From the NCBI RefSeq assembly GCF_014699035.1, contig NZ_JACXAA010000018.1, positions 26,184 to 90,183 of the forward strand: a stretch of DNA of 64,000 bases. The letters are read 5' to 3'. Origin of the DNA: Spirosoma validum (lineage in GTDB: Bacteria; Bacteroidota; Bacteroidia; Cytophagales; Spirosomataceae). The position numbers were made by a program, and so were the translations under genes. Numbering within the stretch: position 1 is the stretch's first letter; each line of letters opens with the position of its first letter. This document shows, in pieces, positions 1 through 8,582 of the stretch. Under the pieces are notes generated by a model, which worked only from the letters and a program-made list of their open reading frames with translations, ran no database searches and was not told the origin of the DNA.

Positions 1-13
1 AAAATATTGGGCG

Positions 14-994
14 TCAAGCGTTCCTAACTTGCCTTTCATCTAATTTATGGATCTGACCACTTGGGTCAACCACAAAGTAGCTGGTTTGGCCGTTCACGAT
101 ATTCTTTATGATCTCAACCCTGAATTCACCAGTTTGGCCTTCTAGCACCTGTGCAGTTGGCTCTCCCTCTTGTGAATAATAAGAACGGGCTGTAATTTGT
201 TCGAATGGAGCTATTCGGTAAATAAAATCAAAAACGACCTCTACTTTTTCTATTTGCACTAGGTAAGACTCCAATTGGGCTACATACGGCACCTCAGGAA
301 TAACATGTATTGGTATTGGAATAGTTACTGTTTTTTCGTCACCACTTATAGTCAATTTCCTAAAATCCTCGCCTGCAAATTTTAACAGCCCTTGAGCGAA
401 CCCCTCTTGCCTACTCATTGAGGAAATAAGGTCATACAACTTTACCGACTCTACACCTGGGCTTTGTAAGATTAGATCCGTGCTTAAGTTAGCCAACTCA
501 GTTGATAGGTATCCAATAACCCCTCCACCATAAGTATGGAAGCGAATAGCTCCTATTTGATTCTTTTCAGGATAGGCAGTATAACTCCGCTCCCAACGAA
601 CCCAGCTTTTCAATAAATCGGCCGAAAACTCCTGAAGGTGATATAATTCAATATCATGTTGTTGAGCAGTACTGACAGCCCCTGATTGATAGCCATTGAC
701 TGCTACAAATATCTTTCTCGCTATACCCTTAACATCCGTACACCTAACGATAAAATCTCTGACCTCTTTTACTGGAACAGCCCCTTCATAATCCTTGCAT
801 TCAATGGCAATCATTACCGGGTACCCGGCCATTTGGCATCTAATGATTACATCAAACTGAGATAAATCACCGTTTATATTCCTGAGTTTTATATCATGCT
901 CAACCTCAGCCAAAGAATTATCTTTCAGGGCTTCGTATATACGCGAGACAAGTTTTTCCAGCGCTTTACCATCCGGGGATATCCTATTAGGCAT
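14..994 (-). CDS. PD-(D/E)XK restriction endonuclease-like protein
   Basis: Probable DNA-binding nuclease of the Mrr-like PD-(D/E)XK group. The first 130 of 326 residues carry the fold signature: D48 in QFDVII, then E65-C-K67 in IAIECKDY, followed by an FVAVNGYQSGAVSTAQQ segment that resembles the late helix of type IV and Mrr-type nucleases. The remaining 190 residues have no motif I can name and may bind the target. The gene lies 12 bases behind the stop of the gene at 1007-1708 and is probably co-transcribed with it. With the DUF4062 gene nearby and the tRNA fragment at 3540 it looks like cargo of a mobile island. Nuclease fold is inferred from motifs; the target is unknown, and a non-restriction role such as repair is possible. 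Confidence 0.7.
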   Translation of the reverse strand: MPNRISPDGKALEKLVSRIYEALKDNSLAEVEHDIKLRNINGDLSQFDVIIRCQMAGYPVMIAIECKDYEGAVPVKEVRDFIVRCTDVKGIARKIFVAVNGYQSGAVSTAQQHDIELYHLQEFSADLLKSWVRWERSYTAYPEKNQIGAIRFHTYGGGVIGYLSTELANLSTDLILQSPGVESVKLYDLISSMSRQEGFAQGLLKFAGEDFRKLTISGDEKTVTIPIPIHVIPEVPYVAQLESYLVQIEKVEVVFDFIYRIAPFEQITARSYYSQEGEPTAQVLEGQTGEFRVEIIKNIVNGQTSYFVVDPSGQIHKLDERQVRNA

Positions 995-1006
995 ATAAGA
1001 CAGCAG

Positions 1007-1708
1007 TTAGGCGTGTTGATCCATGAATCTTGAACAAATAAGCGGAGCCAAGCTAAATAGAGTCATTTCGAAGTGGTAAACTTCACTATCGGCAAAATGT
1101 CGTTTTAAGTGGTGAAGGACTTCCAGATAAAGTCTATACGTATTGTCCTTTTCGATTTCAGTCCAACCATGATCACCTACTAACTTCTTCCGTGGGTATT
1201 GATTGGTAAAGGCCTGAATCAATTTGTTTCGACTGGGGACATAAGGAAAATATACAGGCTTTTGTGTATCCGCAATCAGTTGAACGGCATTCAAGCAAGC
1301 GGCCACGCGCGCATCATAAATAGCATATTGGGTACAGCTCACCGCCGTAAGTATTTTAGAGTAGCTGGCTAGCCCTTGCAAAGGCCATGTACTATTCTCA
1401 GACAACACCCGGCTTAAGTGCGACTCCAAAGTTAAACTGCGGTTCGCTCGTACTCCACCCCAGTCAGCAACAATCCATTTTGCCAGTTCTGTCCTCTGGT
1501 CGGCATTGCTACCCACCCAGCTAGCCGTAAGATGATGTTTCAGGGCAACACATTCGTCGAAGCTCCCGGATTGTTCGTGCCACTGAAAGGTAGGCAAACC
1601 AGCTTTTGCTTTCATACCAACGGGCCAGTTGTACGTTTTGCTCAGGTTGGGGAGGTGCTTAGTAAAGAATGGTACAAAGGTCTCGGCAATGTTCTCAGTG
1701 CTGCTCAT
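1007..1708 (-). CDS. Uncharacterised protein, possible OGG/HhH-like fold
   Basis: A 233-residue protein I do not recognise with certainty. No signal peptide or membrane segment is visible. Residues 110-140 read YSKILTAVSCTQYAIYDARV, which resembles the KIL...P...(I/V)YDSRV segment seen in proteins annotated as OGG-fold or helix-hairpin-helix glycosylase-like in defence neighbourhoods; this is a weak resemblance from memory. It precedes the nuclease-like gene by 12 bases on the same strand, so the two probably form one transcript and may act together. It is divergent from the DUF4062 gene, with 282 bases between them. Confidence 0.55.
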   Translation of the reverse strand: MSSTENIAETFVPFFTKHLPNLSKTYNWPVGMKAKAGLPTFQWHEQSGSFDECVALKHHLTASWVGSNADQRTELAKWIVADWGGVRANRSLTLESHLSRVLSENSTWPLQGLASYSKILTAVSCTQYAIYDARVAACLNAVQLIADTQKPVYFPYVPSRNKLIQAFTNQYPRKKLVGDHGWTEIEKDNTYRLYLEVLHHLKRHFADSEVYHFEMTLFSLAPLICSRFMDQHA

Positions 1709-1800
1709 GATGCGATAATTAGGCTCGGGATAGTTGCTATTTTAGGAACTTTGCCAAGTTACCAACCACGGCATTATGGGACAGCCGAATTGATTTAACG

Positions 1801-1846
1801 GCAGGTAAAAAGAATGTTCTGTACTCCATAAAACTTACCTGCTTTT
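1801..1846. promoter_or_regulatory. Hairpin in divergent intergenic region
   Basis: An 8-base inverted repeat (gcaggtaa at 1801-1808, ttacctgc at 1835-1842) with a 26-base loop, followed on the + strand by tttta. It lies between two divergent genes, so it could be a leader hairpin or a weak terminator. No function can be assigned. Confidence 0.3.
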
Positions 1847-1854
1847 ACGTCAAA

Positions 1855-1880
1855 TGTGAAAGTACTATGATGTGAAAGTA
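1855..1880. repeat. Paired 10-base direct repeat, period 16 bases (copy 1)
   Basis: tgtgaaagta occurs at 1855-1864 and again at 1871-1880, separated by ctatga. A second element with the same layout, but with both halves changed in the same way, lies at 3142-3166. This copy is 110 bases upstream of the DUF4062 gene and could be an operator; that is an inference from its position and period. Confidence 0.5.
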
Positions 1881-1990
1881 AAGGGCGAGATATAGGATTA
1901 ATGAGGGTTACATGCCTTAGAGTTGCTGATTTTTTTGTGAGTAATATTAATGAGGGGTAAGCTTACTTATTAAAAGTTAACTTGTTTCTT

Positions 1991-2980
1991 ATGGCTATTC
2001 CATATCGTGTTTTTTTATCGTCTACTTTCAAAGACTTAGCTGATCACAGGACTACGGTTCAAGCTGCTATTCGACAACTCGGTATAACTGATGTTTCAAT
2101 GGAAAACTTTGGCGCTAGAAACGAGTACCCGGCACAGGAGTGCATCGACATTATCAAAAATAAAAGCGAAATTTTTGTGGGTATCTATGCATTCAGATAT
2201 GGGTTTTGCCCCGATGGTTCAGCCAAATCCATATTGGAAATGGAGTACGAAGCTGCCTCTGAGGCTAATCTTCCACGCTTTATCTACATCATAGACGATA
2301 ATCAACCATGGCCGCCATTGCACACTGATCAAGGTGAAAATGCGCAAAAGCTTCGGGCGTTTAAAGATATTTTACTTAAGCGGCATATCTGTGCATGGTT
2401 TACAAACCAAGATCAACTTGCCACCAAAGTTGTAGCAGATTTGGGGCGCTACATAGCAACAAAAGACATTACTTATATTGACCCTTACAATCTACCATCT
2501 GCAGGTACTTCCCTGGCACCTGATAACGTTGGTGATTGGGGGCAAAAGCCGAGTCGCTTGAGAGGCTGGTTTTATTCGTTCAGTAAATATTCTAGAAAAA
2601 AGTTAAGGGAGTATGCCAAAGCATATCTCCAGACTTCTGTAGGTCAAGACCCACAAAAATGGAATCAACTTCTAGATTCCACAATGGAAGAAAAAAGAAA
2701 GATCTTTCTAACTCACTCCTTGCAACCTTCCTCAGTACTTGGACAGCGATTCGACGTTTTTATCTATTTGATCAAACATCAATCCGAAGATCTATCTGAA
2801 GTACTTTTTGCGGAGTTTTTTATGGGTCCTTATTGGCAGAATCACATCTTCAAATCAACTGCACACAATGGTTTCATCGGCATTAAAACAGCGGCATATG
2901 GAACTTTTCTGTGTATCTGCCGTGTAACTTTCCGCGATGGAAGCATAATCTATCTTAATCGATACATAGACTTTCAATAG
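1991..2980 (+). CDS. DUF4062 domain protein
   Basis: A 329-residue protein whose first 150 residues match the DUF4062 domain: YRVFLSSTFKDL at the N-terminus, then ECIDIIKNKSEIFVGIYAFRYG and SILEMEYEAA, an alternating beta/alpha pattern related to TIR and nucleoside-deoxyribosyltransferase-like folds. DUF4062 proteins often sense or signal in conflict systems and are usually fused to effector or repeat domains. Here the C-terminal 170 residues match nothing I know. The ATG at 1991 is preferred to a TTG three codons upstream, because family members begin a few residues before the RVFLSS strand. It is flanked by two copies of a paired direct repeat and lies inside the probable tRNA-Gly island. 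A defence role is inferred from context. Confidence 0.75.
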   Translation: MAIPYRVFLSSTFKDLADHRTTVQAAIRQLGITDVSMENFGARNEYPAQECIDIIKNKSEIFVGIYAFRYGFCPDGSAKSILEMEYEAASEANLPRFIYIIDDNQPWPPLHTDQGENAQKLRAFKDILLKRHICAWFTNQDQLATKVVADLGRYIATKDITYIDPYNLPSAGTSLAPDNVGDWGQKPSRLRGWFYSFSKYSRKKLREYAKAYLQTSVGQDPQKWNQLLDSTMEEKRKIFLTHSLQPSSVLGQRFDVFIYLIKHQSEDLSEVLFAEFFMGPYWQNHIFKSTAHNGFIGIKTAAYGTFLCICRVTFRDGSIIYLNRYIDFQ

Positions 2981-3141
2981 CCTATAACCATTTCCCCTGA
3001 TCAAGGAGCTATAGTCGGTTTGGGGACGTGAGTTTTCAAAATAAATAAGGCCCCCTGCAATGGAGGCTTCACAACGGTTGGCCCGGTCAAAAAAAATACA
3101 AGTGGTAAACGCCTAAAAAAATATGTATTACTGAGCCGATT

Positions 3142-3166
3142 ATAAGAGTACTATGATATAAGAGTA
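3142..3166. repeat. Paired 9-base direct repeat, period 16 bases (copy 2)
   Basis: ataagagta occurs at 3142-3150 and 3158-3166, separated by ctatgat. The layout and core match the element at 1855-1880, while the variable bases differ identically in both halves. It sits downstream of the DUF4062 gene, so it is not a simple promoter operator of that gene. Confidence 0.5.
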
Positions 3167-3191
3167 ACGGGTTATTTTAGCCCTACCCAGC

Positions 3192-3410
3192 CTACTTTTT
3201 AGCCAGTCGATTTCTCTGCTGCAAACTCGCCTGCCGCTCCCCGTACGCCCTGAGAATCGGCGCCCGCTCTTTCCTGGTGAGTCGGGTATAAAACCAACTC
3301 AAAGAACCGACCGCCGTGACCGCCTGCTCCAGATCCTGACCGCTATGAACCCGAACCAACACCTGATCGATGAGGTCCTGATTCGGGTTCTGTGCTTTGC
3401 TACTACCCAT
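3192..3410 (-). CDS. Small hypothetical protein
   Basis: A 72-residue protein starting MGSSKAQNPNQDL. The frame is open upstream to 3494, but the extra 28 residues are hydrophobic and cysteine-rich and look like chance translation, so the internal ATG at 3410 is chosen. Residues 12-60 are predicted helical, with a positively charged end (RLTRKERAPILRAYGER), compatible with a small nucleic-acid-binding or adaptor protein. No family recognised. It lies just inside the tRNA-Gly fragment that probably marks the island boundary. Confidence 0.45.
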   Translation of the reverse strand: MGSSKAQNPNQDLIDQVLVRVHSGQDLEQAVTAVGSLSWFYTRLTRKERAPILRAYGERQASLQQRNRLAKK

Positions 3411-3539
3411 AGCTGGTTTACACAAACATACTATATTAACCATAACTGACCAAAAATAACGAAAGCAAAATAACCTTATTTTGCTGTATTTCAATGATTT
3501 ATAATACTAACGCAAACTATCCAATATATACATCCTTAT

Positions 3540-3584
3540 CTTCCCAAGCTGCAGGCCGTGGGTTCGAGACCCATTTCCCGCTCG
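3540..3584 (+). other. tRNA-Gly(CCC) 3' fragment, probable attachment site
   Basis: The sequence from the anticodon loop (cttcccaag, anticodon CCC) through the T-arm (gggttcgagaccc) to the acceptor 3' strand (ttcccgctc) matches the 3' half of a tRNA-Gly. The D-arm and acceptor 5' strand are absent upstream. Such fragments are typically left where a tyrosine-recombinase element inserts into a tRNA 3' end. Since the fragment reads on the + strand, the intact tRNA and the element should lie to the left, that is positions 1-3540 and beyond the window. Confidence 0.75.
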
Positions 3585-3604
3585 AAGTTAAATTTTTCAT
3601 TTAC

Positions 3605-3640
3605 AGCCGGTTAACTGAATAGTTGATCGGCTTTTTGTTT
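3605..3640 (+). terminator. Rho-independent terminator behind tRNA-Gly fragment
   Basis: A 12-base stem with two G-T pairs (agccggttaact / agttgatcggct) around a short loop, followed by tttttgttt. This is likely the original terminator of the tRNA-Gly gene, carried with the chromosomal side of the junction. Confidence 0.65.
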
Positions 3641-4261
3641 AAAATTTTCACTTTGGGTACATCATAGGGTACAATATTTGTACAACTGATATAACCCTTT
3701 TGTGAGCTGCTTAGAGTGGTATATAGTAGGGCGAGGATTAGCTGTACGATTAGAAAAATTATTTTTTCCGCGAATAATCAATTCTAGGGCTGTAGATATA
3801 ACTCTGTTTTCTAGCTGGTAATGTAATAGTAAAACCCTATATAGACTTTACCACCTTACCGCCCAGAAATTGATTGAAAAAAGTATTTGTTTGAGCTGTC
3901 ACTTTCTTCACTTTCACCACTCGCTATGTAAGCTATCGGTTTATATGTGTACGATTTTGGCACATACTCCTTTTCCAGCCTTTGAGCGAACGGCCAACTA
4001 AGGATTGTATCTATCAAAGAGAATCGATTGACCCGCTAGCTTACCTTCAGGCAGAGACAAAGTGCAATATTAACTTACATGACTACGCTTGTGCAATGCT
4101 TACTATGTATTTACCATTCAATAAATAATTATTATTAACTTTTAATTTATTATATTAACTATAAATAAACCAATATTTAAATATTTCTTTAAAACATTCA
4201 TTAATAGATATTGATTATAGCATACATTCATTGATTTATTCCTATGTAAACGTTTACTGTT
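3641..4261. other. AT-rich intergenic region, no gene seen
   Basis: No convincing coding frame on either strand. The last 120 bases are very AT-rich and probably hold the promoter of the S74 gene, but no clear TTG/TAnnTTTG pair is visible. Confidence 0.6.
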
Positions 4262-5944
4262 ATGAAAATAATGATTGTGTATGGACAAAAGTTTACTGTC
4301 TCCACCTGTTTTATTGTAGCCGCACTCAACGTACACGCTCAAATGACTATTGGCCCAAGCGCTAGCCCCACCAATGGTTCAGCGTCACTGGAGATTAAAG
4401 CAGGGCCTTATTCATCGGGTAGTTCCTACCGAGGGTTACTACCCCCAACGGTAACAACCACCCAGCGTGGCCAAATTCAAAACCCGGCTACTGGCCTACT
4501 CGTGTTTAATACTAGCACCCAGCAGATTGAAGTTAACACGGGTACACCCACTGGGCCTGTCTGGACACCGGGTGGAGTGGCTAGTACAAGTGGTAACGGA
4601 GCCTGGAGTATAACGGGTAATGCAGGCACAGGAAACACTAGTTTTCTGGGTACGACGGACAACGTGCCGCTTCGGTTCAGAGTAAATAATCAAAACGCTG
4701 GTCGTATTGATGCCACTCTTTATAATCTTGGCTTGGGCTATCTGGCGTTTAACCCTACTGCAACAGGTCAGGCTAATACAGCTATAGGAACCTACTCATT
4801 ATATTATCTTACCAGTGGTAACTATAATACCGCTTCAGGCTTTCAGGCTTTACATAATACCACTACGGGTGCGGGTAATACCGCTTCAGGAGCTGCGGCC
4901 TTGGTATCTAACTCCACTGGCTCTGGCAATTCTGCTGTGGGCAACGTAGCATTACAAAGTAACACCAGTGGTAATAATAATGCCGCTCTGGGAATTAACG
5001 CTATGCAAAAAAACTCCACCGGGAACTATAACACAGCTGTAGGAGCGAGCGCTCTACAAAATAATACCACTGCTGATGCCAACACGGCCATCGGTCACAA
5101 TGCTTTAGCTGTAAATACAACTGGATACGTTAACGTAGCTGTCGGCGAAGATGCTTTGAGTAGCAACATCGATGGACATGATAATGTAAGCGTAGGAAAC
5201 ACGTCCCTAGCTGACAATACACAGGGGCTTGGCAATGTGGCTGCTGGCAATGTTGCGCTACGTTCCAACACAACGGGTCAATATAATTCGGCTTTAGGGA
5301 CCCAAGCCTTGTATTATAATACTACGGGCAACTTTAATACAGCATTGGGCTGTAATGCCGGACCGCTACAAGCAAACTCCAATCTGACTAATTCGACAGC
5401 CATCGGAGCTAATGCTAGGGTGAATGCCAATAACCAGATTGTGCTGGGAGATAATAATATCACCTCTTTACGCTGTAATGTACAGACTATTTCTTCCCTT
5501 TCAGATAAACGTATTAAAGAAGACATCAAAGCCAATGTACCAGGTCTGCGCTTTATCACAAAACTGACGCCGGTTACTTACTACATCAACAAGACGAAAG
5601 AGGCTAAACTGGTAGGTTATGCGTTGGAAAGTATCCACGAAGATAAAACGCTTCATAGTGGGTTCCTGGCTCAGGATGTCGAGGCAGCTGCGCAAGCAGT
5701 CGGCTATAATTTTGAAGGGGTTCGGCAAGAGGAGGGCGGCAAATATTATACACTGGGCTATACGCTGTTTGTCATGCCTTTAGTACAAGCCGTGAAAGAA
5801 CTGAATGCCGAAGTTAACCAGCTTAAAGTGGAACTGGCTGCTGCCAAACAGATCGAGAAAGCCACGCAAGCCCGGCTTGACAAAATAGAAGCCCTGCTTC
5901 AGAACCCAGCCCCCCACGCTGCTATGTCTTTCAGCACTAAATAA
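4262..5944 (+). CDS. Secreted peptidase S74 (tail-fibre chaperone) protein with YadA-like repeats
   Basis: A 560-residue surface protein. An N-terminal signal peptide ends near NVHA-Q. Residues about 165-385 are a run of imperfect 21-23-residue repeats of the type N-T-A-x-G-x-x-A-L-x-x-N-T-T-G, like the YadA-head repeats of trimeric adhesins. Residues 414-520 are the S74 intramolecular chaperone: S414 and K419 in SDKRIKED are the Ser/Lys self-cleavage pair known from phage endosialidase, and GFLAQDVE follows. A coiled coil (about 510-550, AEVNQLKVELAAAK) ends the chain. In the family the chaperone drives trimerisation and then cleaves itself off. The next gene follows after 9 bases and is the partner seen again at 58155-59012. 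Confidence 0.85.
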   Translation: MKIMIVYGQKFTVSTCFIVAALNVHAQMTIGPSASPTNGSASLEIKAGPYSSGSSYRGLLPPTVTTTQRGQIQNPATGLLVFNTSTQQIEVNTGTPTGPVWTPGGVASTSGNGAWSITGNAGTGNTSFLGTTDNVPLRFRVNNQNAGRIDATLYNLGLGYLAFNPTATGQANTAIGTYSLYYLTSGNYNTASGFQALHNTTTGAGNTASGAAALVSNSTGSGNSAVGNVALQSNTSGNNNAALGINAMQKNSTGNYNTAVGASALQNNTTADANTAIGHNALAVNTTGYVNVAVGEDALSSNIDGHDNVSVGNTSLADNTQGLGNVAAGNVALRSNTTGQYNSALGTQALYYNTTGNFNTALGCNAGPLQANSNLTNSTAIGANARVNANNQIVLGDNNITSLRCNVQTISSLSDKRIKEDIKANVPGLRFITKLTPVTYYINKTKEAKLVGYALESIHEDKTLHSGFLAQDVEAAAQAVGYNFEGVRQEEGGKYYTLGYTLFVMPLVQAVKELNAEVNQLKVELAAAKQIEKATQARLDKIEALLQNPAPHAAMSFSTK

Positions 5945-5953
5945 TACGGACTC

Positions 5954-6811
5954 ATGAACGGTTATCTAACTGCTCTCGCCCTGCTACTTTCACTACCAGC
6001 AGTTGCTCAACTTTGGGTCGGTAGCGCGGGCATACGTATTGAGCCAGGGGCTACCTTAACGATCGATGGTCTCTCGCTTACTCCGTCGACTAGCCTAACT
6101 ATTGCCAACAATAGTATTCAGAAAACGACTACGCCCGTTGCTGGAAGTCCTAGTATCAATCGGCTTTATCAGCTAGATTCACCCTTACTATTTACGGGAA
6201 GTGTTGGGATTAATTATCTAACTTCCGAGCTAAATGGCTATGCTGAGCCTATTTTACAAATAGCTCACGCACCCGCAGCGAATACGGCACTTACAGTCAC
6301 CACCAGCAGCACAGTTAATACGGCTGCACATTACGTATCGAATTCGGTGACTAACCAGAACCTGTTTGTTATCACTGCCACGACTCTTTCCGACCTAACT
6401 CTGCTGCTTTATGCCCGTCCAACTACTATAAGCAGTATGAGCGAGTTGAATCTGGTGATCGATGTTGTGGAAATTAATTCAGTCGCTACGAATGGATTAT
6501 TTACCGTTAGGGTCACCAAAGATGCCAAGTTGAATCTGAATTTCCCCCCCAATGCTACCCAGGTAGGTGGCCGCCCGGTGCAGAATAGCGCCTGGAGCTT
6601 TAGTAACACAGATCCGAACTACTATATACTGAGCACTTCGCAGAGTGTACCAGCGGGTGACAGACTCTCTTTCGGTCTAACAGGTATGCTAAGTCCAGGT
6701 GCTACAAATGGTGTGATATCGATCAGTACGATCTTATTACCCACAAATATTAAGGAGGCTAAGCTAACTAACAACAGTGACTCGGATAAAGTCGAATATT
6801 TTCAGCAGTGA
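5954..6811 (+). CDS. Secreted 285-residue S74-partner protein
   Basis: A secreted protein (signal peptide ending LPAVA-Q) with no named family that I recognise. It is a full-length paralogue of the equally long protein at 58155-59012, and its last 140 residues match the C-terminus of the 671-residue protein at 17500-19515. Shared marks: YARPTT, VIDVVEINSVATNG, FTVRVTKDAKLNLNF, NYYIL, AGDRLSFGLTG and the terminal DKVEYFQQ. The residues before this module are beta-rich and begin like a surface-adhesin passenger. It lies 9 bases after the S74 gene and is probably co-translated with it, so a joint surface structure is likely. Function is unknown. Confidence 0.75.
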   Translation: MNGYLTALALLLSLPAVAQLWVGSAGIRIEPGATLTIDGLSLTPSTSLTIANNSIQKTTTPVAGSPSINRLYQLDSPLLFTGSVGINYLTSELNGYAEPILQIAHAPAANTALTVTTSSTVNTAAHYVSNSVTNQNLFVITATTLSDLTLLLYARPTTISSMSELNLVIDVVEINSVATNGLFTVRVTKDAKLNLNFPPNATQVGGRPVQNSAWSFSNTDPNYYILSTSQSVPAGDRLSFGLTGMLSPGATNGVISISTILLPTNIKEAKLTNNSDSDKVEYFQQ

Positions 6812-6900
6812 GTAGTTGCTGGAATTGTATGAGCCCGTGATGCCATTTTGATTCGTAAACAAGAGGACGTCTTGCGCCGACACGAAGCCTGTAGTGAGTG

Positions 6901-7742
6901 TTACCATGGCCCCGTCAGGTTGGGGCTGTCAGCGTCACTTACCGTCAAGGTTCTGGTAATAACAGCAGCCGGACTACCCTCATTATAATTCAGGCTGGCG
7001 CTTTCGATGTTAGCCAGTACGGGGGCCGCCGTCGTAGCTTGAGTCCCGAACACGCGGATGTTATCGAAAGCCAGTTCTTCCGTACCGCCATTCTGGTCAA
7101 CTTCCACTTGCACGCCCATCGTCGTACCAGAGTCATTCATATTAAAGGTGAAATCCTGGAAGTAGTTGTCAACAAAAGGCGACTGTGGCTCATCAGAGGA
7201 AGCGCCATTGAGGTTAGTATCCTGTCGCAACCGACCACCCACGCCCACGCCAGCATTATCTCCCACGAACTGGCCAATCGTCACCCAGTTGCCGCCACTC
7301 ACGCGGACTTTAATCCGCACGAAGTCGTTATTTTCCCAGTTGTTAGTCCCCTGGCCTATTGTCGCACCACTACTGAGCCCGCGCGGGTCAGCCAGCAGTA
7401 CCTTGACCTGGATGTTGCTTTTGCTGACAATGTTGATGTCACTCAACTACACGTACCTGGGAGCGCGATCGGGCGCATTGCCGACCTGTCCTCTCACGCC
7501 TTCGCCCGCTCAAAACCAACTCCCGTCGGCACCAGCAGCAGCAAAAGTGGTATTGAACCCCGTAACCGGCTGCTGCGCCCGCAAAAAATACTGGGCGGTA
7601 AGGGTTGGACGGCCGTCAAAAGTGTTCGAGGTGTAGCGGGTCCCCTCACCATCAGTTTCGAAGGATTCCTGCTTAAGAATCGTCTGAGCGTGGTGCTCCA
7701 AGATATAATGAAAAAGAAGAGTAAGTAAAGTTGATGTTTCAT
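6901..7742 (-). pseudogene. Frameshifted remnant of a large surface protein
   Basis: Reading on the minus strand from 7742, a signal-peptide-like start (MKHQLYLLFFFIISWS) changes frame near 7700 to QTILKQESFETDGEG, then again near 7510-7450 to the 181-residue open stretch 6901-7446 with DFTFNMNDSG, EELAFDNIRVFG and LTVSDADSPNLTG. Together these form the N-terminus of a Cytophagales surface protein with a jelly-roll-like first domain and a cadherin-like domain. The stretch stops abruptly at 6901 where the homologous protein should continue, so the gene is both frameshifted and truncated at its 3' end. A 276-residue frame on the opposite strand is its shadow. Confidence 0.7.
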
Positions 7743-8582
7743 TAGTTTGGTAAAAAGAGGGTAAATGATGATTATGAATCGAACAGAGCAGCCCAGCTAT
7801 TCATCTGGTCCTTAAAACTATCATTAAATATACCTAAAATATCATAGGTGCAGCAGAATAAGTAATCTAAGAATCAAAAGAAGTATATCAGTGACAATAC
7901 GCATGACTAATACATGTTCGAAAAGTTCAGCCACTTTTTTATAGTCGTTTTCAATCCGAATAAAAATCGTCTAGCGGCTCAAGATGCCAGGTACTTACAT
8001 GCCTTGTAAATATTACGTCTCGTCAAGACGCGGAACCGATTGGATTCGGGCAGTGACCTTTTACGAGTTTACCCGGCAACTGACGACTTATAGCGTCAAG
8101 CAGATTGTATATTTACCACAACGTATCCCCTGGTAGCCAGTGTCCTTTCGAAGAGCTGGAGAGTCTAATGCGCGTCATGAAGCAAGCTGTGGAAAGCATG
8201 TTGCAGAAACTCAATGTCGTTGAGCTTGTCACTCCTGATGAATCCAAGTACCAGAAGATGATCGCTCCTACTTAGCGGTTGAACCGATTGAATCAACGGG
8301 TTCAGATCATGTATTTTTCAATGACGCTCCCATTTTCGCAGTCGCCTGATTTTTAGTCTTCTTTAGAAAGTAGGACAGCATACATTTTACAGATAAACAG
8401 GCTCATTGCGTAGTCCCAACGCACAATTAAGAATACTTATTCCCGGACTCAATTGCGAAATCATTACCAAGGCATTCTGGAAGTATATTTAGCTCAGTTA
8501 GCGAAACTGAGTTAACTCAATTCATAATCGTGTAAGTAAGTTTACATTCTAATTCGCCAGTATCGCTTTTGCCAGCTTATAT
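7743..8582. other. Gene-poor region with short coding-like fragments
   Basis: No intact gene. Two short coding-like stretches in different frames follow one another on the + strand: a 45-codon frame at 7999-8136 (MPCKYYVSSRRGTDW...) and an open frame at 8084-8275 ending QKMIAPT that includes CPFEELESLMRVMKQA. They may be pieces of one frameshifted gene of unknown family. Small inverted repeats lie near 8283-8307 and 8493-8511. Confidence 0.35.

Noticed and set aside
3495..3584. A full tRNA-Gly gene
   Set aside because: The acceptor 5' strand, D-arm and anticodon 5' strand are absent, so only the 3' fragment can be called.
4750..5400. Regular repeats that could suggest a CRISPR array or DNA satellite
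   Set aside because: They keep one reading frame and encode YadA-like 21-23-residue protein repeats; spacing and sequence do not fit CRISPR.
6898..7728. A 276-codon open frame on the + strand
   Set aside because: It lies antisense to the frameshifted surface-protein remnant, whose minus-strand translation shows real domain motifs; the + frame has none.
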